This document shows positions 12,763 to 24,590 of a stretch of DNA of 64,000 nt, piece by piece. The stretch's first letter is position 1, and each line of letters opens with the position of its first letter. Origin of the DNA: Gonatopus flavifemur (taxonomy: Eukaryota > Arthropoda > Insecta > Hymenoptera > Dryinidae); assembly GCA_018340375.1 (NCBI GenBank), contig JAFFJZ010000001.1:79042001-79106000 (forward strand), read 5' to 3'. The position numbers and the translations under genes were made by a program. Below the pieces are notes generated by a model, which saw only the letters and a list, made by a program, of their open reading frames with translations, had not been told where the DNA came from and searched no databases.

Positions 12763-15260
12763 ATAAGTGCAAATTTCAGGTTTAAATCCGTTTCTCATGT
12801 TATCTATAAGTATTTAACACCAAAATATAATTGTGGAGATATGGAGAACTCGCCAAAATTTCTCGTACAAATTTATTTATAAGTCATTTATACAGGTTAA
12901 CACTACTCGATGATATAACTACTCTTTTTCCTCTCCTTAGATATCCCTGTATAATATGTACAATATGAAGTCATAGGTGCATCGCTGTGAGTCAGATTGC
13001 CTACCCTCAGGGTTTCTCCTGTTACAGAAACTTGTATCGCTATACAATAAATGATGATACATACAATATAAATGGAATACAGAACGGTGCATGAGGCGAA
13101 CAAATGGCTCATAACATTATTTTTACAGTCTTTCCAAACTTCACCAAATTTTTTTCAGAGATCATTACTAAAATAAGTGGTGTTGGCGCAAACGTCTCTC
13201 TTGATACGGAAGTAGCACAAATACTCTCACGGAAAGTAAACTAAGAAGACCCTGAATCTGCATTCAAATAGTTATTGTCTTCGCTGGATTCTGCTGTTGG
13301 CTTTATACTAGCACAAACCCAAGCTGATCCAACCTAAACTCTAGCAAATCCAAAACTTTCCTTTCTGAATTCCGTCAGGATTTCGCAACAGCAGCAGCGA
13401 TAGCGATGGTGGTAGCATGAGATCAAATCTGATAAGGCGCGGTCCTTTCACGTGTATATGTGTAGGGTAGGTGGTTGAATAACATGTGACATTGTATACG
13501 TACAGAATAGTCCATTTGTGAACGTACATGTGTACTATATATACCAACACACGTGTATGCGCTGGCTCGACGAACAGGACATACAGACAGGACTACACAA
13601 GGGGTGCCAGGAAATCTCGTTTCAAAGGTCTTAGAAAGGGATATTAAGGCCAAAGCTATCTGATGGTTATATTTCGTTTTTTCTTTCCTTTTACTCCAAG
13701 ATTCTGTACTACGTTCGTACATGCGATGCACGTCTCCTGTTCTCCACGATCAAATATAACACCGGTGTTCCTTTACTTGTTCTTATTTTCATGTATTTGA
13801 TTCCATAGCGAGGCTGAATAAAATGATACTATAGAAATTATAAAATCAATGTACGCATATTATTCTGCGAATGGAATTAATTTCGTTTCGATAAATTTAC
13901 AGTTACTAATTTCATGCTGTAATTGATATTTCCATTGAAAATTCACATCGTGAAAGTAATTATTCTGTACTTTTATAACCTGCGATGGACACTCAAAATC
14001 CTGAATGGAAATTTCTTAATCTGCAATCTCCCAAAAGAATACTTCAACAAAGAGAGGTAGTTCGAAGGGATGATAGCGCATAGCCATTTTGTTTGAACAA
14101 TGAAATAATTTCATTTCGATCGTGATAAATGTAAAGCTCTTCTCACTTTCTGAATCTATGATGAGTAATCAGATGAAACAACTGCGAATTAATGCATACC
14201 TCGCAAACTCTAAAACTTTGTGAGCATACAAAATACATGTACACTTTTCTGTGTACGTAAATATATATACATGTATGAAGAGAGTCGTAGTTCTACCAAG
14301 TAGTTGGCAGCAGATGAAGGCAGCTTTGTAGAACGATTATCGGTTAGTGGAAATCAGTGTTGGTGGTTGGGTGGCGCCTCCGCCCTTATCCCTCTTCCCC
14401 CCACTGCCACCTTATGTTCGAAAGCATCTCAGCTTGCTCAACCCCTCTGCTTCTTATTTCTTGAGACATTTACGCTCCTGGAATTGCGTCTCTACGGCGC
14501 GCCGATCGTATAAGACAGAGCTGTTGCTGCTTACTGTACACAACACTGCATCGAGGAGAGTTTACCAGGAACTCGCTAACTTCATTAAAATATCGCCCCA
14601 TCAACACGAGGCGCATTGTTCGAAACAGTTCGCGCGTTTAAACTAAGCAACCGATTAAACATAACTTCTCTCCTCTTTTAAGTTCACAACCATCGAGTAA
14701 ATGATCCTTTGGAAATATATATATATACATGCATGTATGTTTATAGAAAATATCATATACATATCTCTTAGACGAGTTCAAAATGCTTTACGCAACACTT
14801 TTGCATATATTTAGAATGTTTCAAACTCTTCTCAGATTTAAAGGATGTCTAAAATATCTGTGAGAGATTTCTTTCAAGATATCTCCGGACATTCCATTTT
14901 CGCCACATTTCGATACATCTTCGGGAACTTGGTTTGTGATATTTTCACTTTTATACGTCTGGGACATTAGAAAAGGTTGCGGTGACGAAAAAAAAATACT
15001 TGACAAATTTCATGTTTTTCCCTTCAATTCTTCAGCATGAATACAATTTTCCGTTACGTGTACTAGAATTTCCATTATTTCAATGTAATTCTGCTCCATA
15101 ATTGCTTCCAGCTCAGTACTGACCGCTTTCAGTGGATTTCTTACAGTGAAACTTATAAAAATCGCTATTGGCCATAGTTAACTACACAAAACCTACTTTC
15201 ATGGAAATGCCCAGAGCATTTTTATTAAGATACATGACATTACATACATAGTTCATTATA
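12763..15260. other. Gene-free stretch
   Basis: Two less AT-rich patches (about 13,340-13,760 and 14,280-14,650) carry short open frames without coding signature or splice partners. Otherwise AT-rich sequence with no supported feature. Confidence 0.45.
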
Positions 15261-16492
15261 TCCCGTGTAGAAAATGAAGTTGGACGCCGATTAGGTCCCG
15301 ATTATTATTATTCGGATCCAAATCAGATTTTGATGAGGGATGTAACGCTCGCTTGATCGGTCCCATATTTGGTTCCAATTCGTCCCTGATTTCACCATGA
15401 ATTCATGTTTTTATACGAGCTTGGCGTATTCATTCGATTGTAACTGAATATTGGGGACTCAAAAATGAATCATATGAGGAATTATAACCCCTAGAACAGC
15501 GATATCATCCCTGATGAAGATATAATTATAATTGTGATGAAAGTAATTCTGAAACCTCAAAGTGACTTAGGGTGAGTGACATAACAAATCGATCAGCTTG
15601 AATGTTGGCGGGAAAAATTTGAATTAATTCAAAATTGAAATATTGGATTTGAATTATGAGAAGGATTACATTAGGGACACTCTGGAGTAATATATTTTCA
15701 TCCCAATTTATCACACAAAGACAAATTGATATGTCAAAAAGGCCAAATGCTTTCTTGGTAAAGGCCAATGAGACGATATTGAAAATTTTATTTGATTGCA
15801 CACGGAGAAAAAGGAATTCGCTGTGGCAGCGAAATCTACTTTTGCTGGGTTGCTTTTGCCAGAGCAGCAAATTTTTTGCTGTGACAGCAAACTCTTTGCT
15901 GTTCCAGCAATCTTGTTAGCTACGACAGCGAATTTTTAGCTGTGGCAGCAAAAAATGTTTGCTATCCCAGCAAAATTTGTTTGCTATTCTGTATATAATA
16001 CTGAAAATTTTCTGGCGGAGCAAACATTTTTTGCTGCCACAGCTAAAAACTTGCTGTCGTAGCTAACACGATTGCTGTTATAGCAAATTTTTAGTTAGGT
16101 CAGCAAAAAATTTTGCTATTCTATATATAATACCTCGATTTGCTGCGTCAGCAAATTTTTTCTCTCCGTGCACAAATTCAGACGATTTATTCAAATCAAA
16201 TCGAATGGGATTTGATAACAACATTATAAAGTTCTGATTAAGATTTGAATTTTTCATTCCTAATTCCTCATATGGTTCATTTTTGAGTTCCCAATATTCA
16301 GTTACAATCGAATGAATACGTCTAGCCCGTATAAAAATATGAATTCAGGATGAAATCAGGGACGAATTGGAACCAAATCTGGGCCCGATCAAGCAAGCGT
16401 TACATCCCTCATCAAAATCTGATTTGGTCCCAAATAATAATGATCGGGACCTGATCGGCGTTCAACTTCATTTTCTACACGGGATAGATCAA
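15261..16492. repeat. Large foldback element, 1.2 kb
   Basis: Outer ends TCCCGTGTAGAAAATGAAGT and its complement ACTTCATTTTCTACACGGGA. The arms continue inward for several hundred bases (GATGAGGGATGTAACG mirrored by CGTTACATCCCTCATC; GACTCAAAAATGAATCATAT mirrored by ATGGTTCATTTTTGAGTTCC). No open reading frame of note. It contains a second, nested element at 15,799-16,171. Confidence 0.85.
15799..16171. repeat. Nested element filled with TTGCTG / CAGCAA words
   Basis: Termini CACACGGAGAAAAA and TTTTTTCTCTCCGTG. The interior repeats TTGCTG, GCTGTGGCAGC, AGCAAATTTTTTGCT and similar words in both orientations roughly every 20-30 nt. A second element with the same filler is at 63,140-63,444. Confidence 0.8.
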
Positions 16493-16523
16493 TCAATTAC
16501 ATAGGTCAATTGCATATGTCATT

Positions 16524-17599
16524 CACTGTAAAAAGAAAGTCTTATTCAGCTCATTTCATGGCTGAATCTATGTTGCAAACAAATTAAACCGAAAAAACAA
16601 TCGCCGACACAATGGAAGAAGCATTGTCTGAAATTAAGATGCAAACAGATTCCCATATAAAAATTTTTAGGTTTCACCAATGCTGACAATAGAATATAGC
16701 TTGGCGCAATGTTGACAGGCGAGGCTTGGCAATCTATGAATATTTAATGTTGATTAACAACAAATAAAATGTTGCGCCGATATCGGTGTTCAACGAATTT
16801 CGGTTGTCAGCCTACCATTGATCCACAATTCCGCCAGGCTTGGCGCTTGCTAGGCTCATCCTTGGCCCGACATTGACTGAACGATAGATTCTATTGAAAA
16901 TTAGGATCATTTGAAACGTGGTCGAATATTGCCACAACGATTGATCTAGTCTGGGTAAAAATGAGTTTTCAATGTAGCGCCGATCATTGGTAATAACATG
17001 GCTCAATATTGGCATGCTCCTTAATTTCAACATTTGATGGCTGAATTGCTAACTACAAGTTACTGATCAAGTGTTTCTCGCGAGTAGGGAGAGATGTGTA
17101 CGAGGAATATATAAGACTCAAATAATTCTCTGGAAGAACAGTCAATCGTTCTTTGTTACAGGTTACACCAGAGGGCTCCTACTGCTGATCCATACTGTGT
17201 GTACTTCTCATGACAAACTTTACCGACAAAAAACACCGAGTTGCTTACAGATAAATAAGGAAAACATAATAAGATCCCAAATAACATATATTGGAAATTG
17301 TGAAATGCGCATACTTTTTACATATTTTGGGGTTGATTATTTTTTAAAGTTTTATCATCGGCGCAACATTGATAAACAAATTTTTCTATTGTTTGCCAAT
17401 GATGGTCTATTTCATCGCCACTTCTGCACCAATGATGGGGCTACATTGGAAAAACACATTGATAAATCATAAAATGATGTTATCATTTCAGTGTTGCGCC
17501 ATGCTTGGTTGCCAAGCCTCGGCCATACTTTATCTACATTGCGCCATGCTAGCGCCAATGGTAAATTTCTGCATGGGTTAAGACTTCCTTTTTACAGTG
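16524..17599. repeat. Element with CACTGTAAAAAG termini and GCGCAATGTTGGC filler
   Basis: Left end CACTGTAAAAAGAAAGTCTT and right end AAGACTTCCTTTTTACAGTG are inverted repeats. Inside, TTGGCGCAATGTTG, ATTGGCGC and GGCTTGGC-type words recur in both orientations at the two sides; the centre is ordinary AT-rich sequence. Confidence 0.75.
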
Positions 17600-18768
17600 T
17601 TTTATTGGGAAATTATTCGAAGCATTTATGGATCTTGCTCGAAAATTGATTATTCGAAACAGTCTAATTTAGTAGTTCTAAAGTATGTCCATGTCACATC
17701 TGAGACATCCGTGTGCCTCTTAACATGGGTATGAATATGATCCAGATAAAGTGAAGGCACTCTAGCTTCCGTAACTTTTGTATTCGATTGAAAGTTTTTT
17801 CTGACGAGCGATTCGAATTTCAATGACATAGTAATTTCATTCTTACACACGTGATATTCTTGTGACAAAGACTATAATGTATTGGGTGAGAAAGTAATGA
17901 GGACAATACTCGATCGGCCACATGACGAGGAAAAAGGAAGCCTAATAATTTTGCGGCAGTTTCTTTCTTATAAAATAACGTGGAGTACGTATCGAATAAC
18001 TCATACTTTTTACAAAGAAAATTCCAGGACAACGATGTCCTCAAAGACAAAGAAGGGTCGCATAGTTTCATAAGGATATATGAAATGAGAAAAAAAAACA
18101 TAAAAGATGAAGGTGAAGGAGAGAAATTAGGAGAAAGAGTGAAAGAGAGAGAGAGAGAAAGCAGAGACATACTTGGACGTCATTAAATAACGCCCGTAAT
18201 ACTTGCACGTCGGTCGCGAGCGAATGACAAAGAGTCTTTAATGATCCGTGCGTTGTACGCGGCTGAATGACTGACTGACTGACTGACTGACGTAGGACAC
18301 GAGCCATAAGTACATTACTGAGTTTCTTCTTTCTTGCCAGACCGCGGCGACGAAGACGATGATGACGAAGGGAATAACTAGTGCCTGACTTCTTTTCGAA
18401 GTAACACACTGTCCTGCAAAAGGACCACGCACGTCGTACGAAGAAGAAGACTCTTCTTTTCCTTCTCCTTCATTCCCTATAACCCCCTTTCACCGCCACT
18501 TGAAACGCGTGCCCTTTTTGCCGCGGGTGTAATCGAGCCTGTCTCGTTCAACTCCACCGTTTAAATGAATTACGAGGCGCCGTAGATGTTGTCCCTTTTT
18601 GTACATATACATCAAATCGTACGGATATACTTTGTTCAAAATACTTGGATGACTGACAAATCAAAAGTGATTTAAAACTTGAGAAAGTTGTTTCAATCGT
18701 TTGAGTAGTAGGAAATTGTTGGAGTTGAATAAAAATGTTTTAATATCATGTGAATTTCAACGCATATA
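17600..18768. other. Gene-free stretch
   Basis: A purine-rich run near 18,090-18,170 and a less AT-rich block near 18,200-18,600. Short frames only. Confidence 0.45.
18268..18292. repeat. (GACT)n microsatellite
   Basis: Five to six uninterrupted GACT units within the less AT-rich block. Confidence 0.9.
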
Positions 18769-19267
18769 CACTGTAAAAAAAACTAGAAATTTACTGCGCA
18801 ACTGGACTGGAAATTTGCAGTGCTAGTACTGGAATATGGATATTCCAGTACATGTACAGATATTTTGTTGGTACGGTACTGAAAATTCACCAAGCATAAC
18901 TGAAAACATTCAGTCCTTGTACTGGAATTTTCAAGTTGGGGATTGTGTACTGAAATTTTACCATGATTTCGTGAAAATTTTACTGGCTCGTACTATAATT
19001 TTACAGTTCTTGTGCACCAGAAAAAAGTATCCCCTCAATAAGGACTTGTAAAAGATTTCGAATTTAGGAAAAAGAACCTAATCGTGGGTATACTTTCCGG
19101 GTTGTGTGATGGACTTTTCCAGTTGCTATGCAAAGGAATCTCCCAGTTATGCTGGGATTTTAATCACTTTTGCACTGAACTTTTCCACTTCTGTTGGACT
19201 TCGTCATTTTTGGCAGGAAAACTTTCAAGTCTTCATATTGAAAATTTCCTGATTGAGATTTTGAATA

Positions 19268-19458
19268 CACTGAGAGAAAATTTTGGTTCCCATAACCATG
19301 TTTTTGACTTTGACCATGTCATGTAGTTGTCACCACCAGATTTATGTGATTTTGTTTTGTTTTTCTGGTTATTATAACCAAATTTCCAGTCACCTTCACC
19401 GTAAATCCTTCACTGTGCGAGCATTGTTTCTGTGACCATGTTGCTTTTTTCCTCAGTG
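19268..19458. repeat. Nested element with CACTGAGAGAAAA termini and CATAACCATG filler
   Basis: Left end CACTGAGAGAAAATTTTGGT, right end GCTTTTTTCCTCAGTG, with TA on both sides. The interior repeats GGTTCCCATAACCATG, GACCATG and GGTTATTATAACC words. Confidence 0.75.
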
Positions 19459-19574
19459 TAATAATTGTAATTGTAGCAAATAGAATTGATATATGAGGTT
19501 ATTCGAAGATTTATTTTTTTGTGTATTCTAGATATGAAATGTTATATGTAGTAACCCAAGCTGGCCTTCCAACA

Positions 19575-19665
19575 TGTCGCGCTATAGCTCGTTGGTTAGG
19601 TCTTGGGTTAGAGTTGGTAGGCAGATAGAAAAGTGTAGGTTCAAATCCCGTTAGGCAGACATGAC
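19575..19665 (+). repeat. tRNA-like sequence (SINE head or tRNA relic)
   Basis: An A-box-like TAGCTCGTTGG (19,585-19,595) and a good B-box GGTTCAAATCC (19,639-19,649) lie 43 nt apart, as in RNA polymerase III internal promoters. Flanking sequence does not close into a proper acceptor stem by eye, so a tRNA-derived SINE fragment is more likely than a functional tRNA. Confidence 0.5.
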
Positions 19666-19961
19666 TTTCTGTCCATCCACATGAACGATCAAGTTTCATC
19701 TTGAAACACAAGGACCGTGCAAAATCACATCGTGTGAGCAATTTTTTTAAAATTTTCATGAATATTTCCAGCATTAATTTACCAGTACATGTCCTGGGAA
19801 ACTCCAGTTCGTGTACTGAAAAATTCCAGTACTGAGACTCAGCAAATTTCCAGTTCTGATTCCATAACATTTGTACTGAATTTTTGCAGTACAAATGTGC
19901 TAAAATTTTCCGGTACATGCACAGGTTAATAACTTCCAGTACATTCCCTACAAACAATGAT

Positions 19962-20040
19962 TACTGGCGTTTCAATGGGCCACTGATGGTCCGGCAATGC
20001 CGTTGAAGAGCCGTCACTGGCCCTTTGAAACGCCAGCAGT
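19962..20040. repeat. Hairpin-forming inverted repeat
   Basis: ACTGGCGTTTCAATGGGCC is complementary to GGCCCTTTGAAACGCCAG with a small internal stem (CGGCAATGCCG). Relatively GC-rich for the region. Confidence 0.7.
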
Positions 20041-20456
20041 CGTGTTTGCTGGGTTCACTGGAATTTTCCGGTGAACCTTTTTTACAGTGTATGTTTGAAT
20101 TTCATATTCTTTCCGCTACTGACAAATAATTGGACCATTCTGATATTCTGATATACAATTGCATGGGGATAAATACAATTCATTTGATCTCAATGGAAAT
20201 ATTCACCCAGCGAGGGTGCCAGGGATGTGATTTTGAGATTTCTCAAGATTTCTTTGTGAATTTTCATCAACGTATCTATAAATATTACTGATCCATCGTC
20301 ACGAAGTTCTTCTTCGGAGAAATATCTTCCCGTATCGTAGAATTCGTAGAAGAATTCTTCTAGCACTCTTCCAAAGATTTAGAATTCAAATTAAGTGTTT
20401 GAAGGATTCTTCACAAACTTGGTGCTATTTGGATACTCAAACAGCACAATCCTACT

Positions 20457-20706
20457 GCCCAGATAGAAAAGCATGCCCTAAATATTTTGTAACATAATGT
20501 GCCGTAAACATGCTATCATAAACTTCGCTCAGATTGCAATGATGCATAAAAGGTAAACATTATGTCTTCATTATGGTACCATCACCTCGTTTTGCTACCA
20601 ATAACAATGCTTCATGCGGAAACACCTTGGTACCATGATGCAAACATTTCTTGGCATGCATGTCACCATTATGATGGCATTATTGAGACATTTTTCTATC
20701 TGGGTG
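20457..20706. repeat. Element with CCCAGATAGAAAA termini
   Basis: Left TGCCCAGATAGAAAAGCATG, right ATTTTTCTATCTGGGTG. The interior has GCATGC, ATGATGCA, GGTACCAT and GGTACCATGATG words in both orientations. Confidence 0.7.
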
Positions 20707-20894
20707 TAATATTCCCAGAATATCACTAAGCCTTGCTCGGAATATTCTGAGTGAAATATTTCTACAAGATTCCATGGATATTGTGGGTTAATATTCCATT
20801 AAAAATATTCTGAGAATCTTCCAATTGGGATATTGCACCTATGATATTCTGAGATGTTCTGAAAATCTACGAGGTGAGTATGTTAAGTTTGTCA

Positions 20895-21252
20895 CTAGGG
20901 CTGGACTCGAGACTCTCGAGTAAAACCAACAAAACTTAATCTTACCAGTTCTGATACAAAATTCGTTGGGTCAATGTACAAATATTTAAAGAATGAAATG
21001 GGAGAAAATTTTCAAAAATATTTTTTTGATTTTAAACACTGAGGTTTATTCAAAACTGTCTTGTCTTGATCTTGAGTGGAAAAAAATTGCTCTATGTCTT
21101 GGATGCAATCAATTTCAGCCTCTCAAACGTATAATTTCCAACTGTTACATGGCCACACTTGACTTGATGTAGAAATTTGTCTTCGAAGATGGTAAAATTG
21201 AATGATATTCCCTATTTTCCAATTTTGCTCAAGAGTCTCGAGTCCACCTCTA
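20895..21252. repeat. Element with GGACTCGAGACTC inverted termini
   Basis: Left GGCTGGACTCGAGACTCTCG, right complement CAAGAGTCTCGAGTCCACCT. The interior is AT-rich with no reading frame. Confidence 0.65.
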
Positions 21253-21635
21253 TTTGTGATAGAAGAAATATAATAAAAACATTTTGATACCAACATTACT
21301 CAACTGAGGCTTGGTGAAACTTGGTAGCGGGAGGTGAAAGAACCATGAATAACTACAAAACCGTAAATTTTGTGATTCATTTACATTTTCTGTCAAGAAA
21401 TTCTAAGTTCATTCGTCTTTCATTGTGCTTTTAGTTTTATAAGAAGATTCAGATCAGCTTCATACAACCTGTATAGAGGTAAACTCTGGAGAAATCTTTT
21501 TTCAACTAAGAGTAATATTCTTTACATCTGTCATTAAACCTGATTGTTAGATTTTTTCTGTACAGAGTACCGCCGAAATACCCTCAGCAATTTCTCAAAA
21601 TGTCTCGAGAATGTTACCGCAATAATCTCAAAAAT

Positions 21636-21800
21636 AGTGATGAGCGATTGATAGTAATATCGATAGTTTTTTATAGAAAAGTTATTGAGTTTATATTGAT
21701 TTATGAAAGCGCTCGATCGAAACTTTATAAAATTCAAAATAAAGTCAACAAATTTTCTCTAAAAAGCTATCGAAAGTATTATCGATCGCTCAACATCACT
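21636..21800. repeat. TATCGATAG foldback family, copy 1
   Basis: Begins AGTGATGAGCGATTGATAG and ends CGATCGCTCAACATCACT. The central part contains TTTATATTGA and AAACTTTATAAAATTCAA. Related copies at 52,087-52,240 and 55,580-55,718. Confidence 0.7.
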
Positions 21801-21916
21801 CAGCAATATTCTAGAATATCACAAAGATGGTGACAATTAACACACATCCCGAAGACATTTTTCAGGATATTGTACATTTCAAATGGTTTTTGTTGCAATG
21901 TCACCGAGACATCCAC

Positions 21917-22307
21917 CCGTACAGCACAACCACCGATTCTCCATCCAGGACTCCGGTGGACTGAAGGTGGAGAATCAGTGGAGAAATGAGAGCCGTGGAA
22001 ATAAGGGAGAAATAAGGGAGCGTCTCCGTTGAGGCAACGGAGAGGCGACGTGGATTTGTCCGTCCCCTTTATTTTCAATAAAATTTACGTCAGTGGATCC
22101 ACTCATTGAAATTTGGTTGTGTAAATCAACAGATATGAATTTTATTGAAAATAAAGGGGGCGGACAAATCCACGTCGCCTCTCCGTTGCCTCAACGGAGA
22201 CTCTCCCTTATTTCTCCCTTATTTCCACGGCTCTCATTTCTCCACTGATTCTCCACCTCCAGTCCACCAAAGTCCTGGGTGGAGAATCGGTGGTTGTGCT
22301 GTACGGG
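21917..22307. repeat. CTCCGTTG foldback family, best copy
   Basis: A 391-bp near-perfect palindrome: left CCCGTACAGCACAACCACCG, right CGGTGGTTGTGCTGTACGGG. The arms of about 180 nt include GAGAATCAGTGGAGAAATGA, GAAATAAGGGAG and CGTTGAGGCAACGGAG. No reading frame. The sharp conservation of the arms suggests a recent insertion. Confidence 0.85.
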
Positions 22308-22396
22308 CGATGCTGCGTGGGACATAGGGCCAAGTTCTAAAGGTATTCATCATCGACTCATATTGCCCTTTTGCGTTGCGTTGTCTGGGTATACAG

Positions 22397-22593
22397 ATCC
22401 AGCAGGAAAAATTCTGTAGAATCGTTATGGAATTCTTGTGCGGATTCTATGGAATTTCTAGAAACCTTTCATTGATTCGTATTTTTTACATGAACATCAT
22501 ATGGAATTTCTATCGAAATTCTATTCAATTTCTATACAAACGAATCCTGAGAGGAATTCCATTATAATTCTACGAAATTTTTCCGTCTGGGAA
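22397..22593. repeat. Element with CAGGAAAAATT / AAATTTTTCCGTCTGG termini
   Basis: Left GCAGGAAAAATTCTGTAGAA, right TTCTACGAAATTTTTCCGTC. The interior has GAATTCT and TGGAATTTCTA words in both orientations. Confidence 0.6.
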
Positions 22594-23369
22594 TGAAGAA
22601 TACATTTCAATCAAATCCTCAGAATAATTATGAAGGGATATGGGATTGAAGTAGATTGAAACACATCTATTTTAGATCTTTTGGATTCCAATCTCCTTTC
22701 TTCTAATCGTTAAAAAATTCATAGAGCCTAATGAAAATATTTCATTTTTCATACAGTTCAGCAATCAAAAATATATCAATTTGAGATCAATCAGATCACT
22801 TGAAAGAAAGTATGATGAAAATGGATGCATTCTTGTCTCAATCTTTAGATTTCAATCTGTCCTGCGTTTAAAATCCGAATAAGTGATATTAAATCTCAAG
22901 TATGTGATACTAGTGATACTAGGTGATCAAAAGCATATCCAAAATATGTAAAGGATGTGTCAAAATCTTATCCTCATAAGGGAACAATGAAAAAGTCCAG
23001 ATGTAAAAAATTATGGATTTTATTTGAAACTGTGAATAAAAAACTATGTTTTCTTCCTAATTTTGAAGTACATTTCTATTGATCAGAATAATTCAAAGAA
23101 CAAATGAAAACATAACAATTGATAATTATAAGCTATCATATTTTGTACATGATTGTGTTCGTTGTTCATTGTCATTATTTTTCGAATCATCTCGAGATGT
23201 CAAAAGATACTATTATTAAAATATGTTTTAAAACAGACTCAGTGAACACAAGATGTAACGTCAACGTAACTGTTACACAAGAATAATTTTATTGTCACCA
23301 GTTGTGTTCACTGGAGATTTATATACAGTTATAAATCGATGAACAATATATTATTATACTATATTAATA

Positions 23370-23573
23370 CACTGAGAAAAGTTTGGCCCGTAGTATGCCA
23401 TTTCAGGGAGGCGCAGCGTTCGTGTGTACGAATTGACGTGGCTCTTACACCAAATCTAGCGCAGCTGCTGTGCATGATCATAGATGTAAGTTACTTGTGC
23501 ACAGTTCCTGCACCAAATTTGGTGCAAAAGTCGCGCTAAGCTTCACTTATGAACGCTGCATCTCACTGAAACT
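23370..23573. repeat. Element with a CACTGAGAAAA left end and GCACCAAATTTGGTGC filler
   Basis: Begins CACTGAGAAAAGTTTGG after TA. TTTCAGGGAGGCGCAGCGTT is complementary to AACGCTGCATCTCACTGAAA near the right end. The interior contains CACCAAATCTAGCGC and TGCACCAAATTTGGTGCA. The right terminus is not well preserved. Confidence 0.55.
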
Positions 23574-23592
23574 TGTTTAAATCTAACAAATT

Positions 23593-23752
23593 GTTATTTG
23601 AATAGGTCCAAATAGATATTTCTTTGACAGAAATGGTATCTTGCTCATGTAAAAGAATTTCATTCGAATAACAAACTTTTTTGCATCAAAAAAATATTCA
23701 TTTTTGTTGAAGAGATATTCATGTGGACCTATTCAAATCACAATTTCATAGA
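23593..23752. repeat. Inverted repeat around GAATAGGTCCA
   Basis: TTATTTGAATAGGTCCAAAT is complementary to TGGACCTATTCAAATCA about 110 nt away. AT-rich interior. Confidence 0.55.
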
Positions 23753-24417
23753 TTCAATGAAATTCTCTTTTCTGTGGAAATAGATGATGAAGTTGCGATG
23801 AATCAAGCTTATACAAAAAATAATCGAAATGGGAAATTCCTCGAGATATTCTTCATCTTTTTTTTGTTTGGTTTATTCGTTTTGTATAAAAGGAAGTTCT
23901 GACAATAATTATCAAATGGTGTATTTTCTAGATCAAATTCAACATATAAATTAAACTTACATTCTAATTTGAGACTCACATTTGATTATCGAATAAATAT
24001 TTTAATGTTCATTCTAATAAAATTCTTCACAGGAAAAAAACAAAGTCATTCTGGACTCATTGATATAAGGCACGTAAATAAACGTTTCTATGTAATAAAA
24101 ATAATGAACATGAAAAATATTTCCTCTTTCTCTGTGTTGGTTTATCATTAAAGGATCTTTTAGACACATATGAACAAAGCGTATATATATATGTTATAGA
24201 CTGTTACAATTTGCAGCTGTTATAATTTCGAGAAATTTTGCAATAGAATAGAACACAAAGAAATCATTGTCAATAATAAATTTCGGATGTTAACAATTTT
24301 AGCACCTTTCTTCCTCGTTAGCAAAGCGCTCCATGTTTCAGCAATTCCTTTCCAGTCAAACATGATTTTGGCATGAATGGTTTTGTATGACGTTTCGTCG
24401 AGTAAATGAAAGAGTAT

Positions 24418-24423
24418 TTTATT
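24418..24423 (-). promoter_or_regulatory. Possible calpain polyadenylation signal
   Basis: AATAAA on the minus strand about 82 nt past the calpain stop codon. The position is reasonable for a short 3' UTR; the hexamer alone is weak evidence in AT-rich DNA. Confidence 0.4.
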
Positions 24424-24504
24424 CGTGATGCTGCGATGCTCGTAATAATATGCGATTCAATGAGAAAAGTATATGACGAGAGAGAGATTTTCTGTGTTTT
24501 GATT

Positions 24505-24590
24505 TTACGAATAAAGCGTTTTTTCTATCCATTCTTCCAGGGTGAACGTGGCCGTATTAGTTTGGTCTGGATCACGTTCCCTAAAAATGT
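24505..24590 (-). CDS. Calpain last exon with stop codon
   Basis: An 86-nt exon starting after acceptor cattcgttgcag. It reads (D)[20 protein letters not shown] then IEKTLYS and a TAA stop at 24,505-24,507. The C-terminal [14 protein letters not shown] matches the usual calpain ending (TL..W...TMYS). Confidence 0.93.

Larger units (their letters stand above)
18769..20089. repeat. Element with CACTGTAAAAAA termini and CCAGTAC filler
   Basis: Ends CACTGTAAAAAAAAC and TTTTTTACAGTG are flanked by TA on both sides. CCAGTAC, GTACTGGAA, AATTTTCCAGT and their complements recur near both ends (18,785-19,010 and 19,770-20,080). Inside lie another terminal-repeat element (19,268-19,458), a tRNA-like sequence (about 19,575-19,665) and a hairpin (19,962-20,040), so it appears to be a nest of insertions. 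Confidence 0.75.

Noticed and set aside
15799..16171. CRISPR-like array because of regularly repeated words
   Set aside because: Repeats are short, in both orientations, irregularly spaced, and the DNA is eukaryotic.
19575..19665. Functional tRNA gene
   Set aside because: A and B boxes are present, but I could not pair a convincing acceptor stem or anticodon arm; treated as SINE-like.
19511..19957. 148-codon minus-strand frame
   Set aside because: Lies across repeat filler and the tRNA-like sequence; its residues simply translate the CCAGTAC words.
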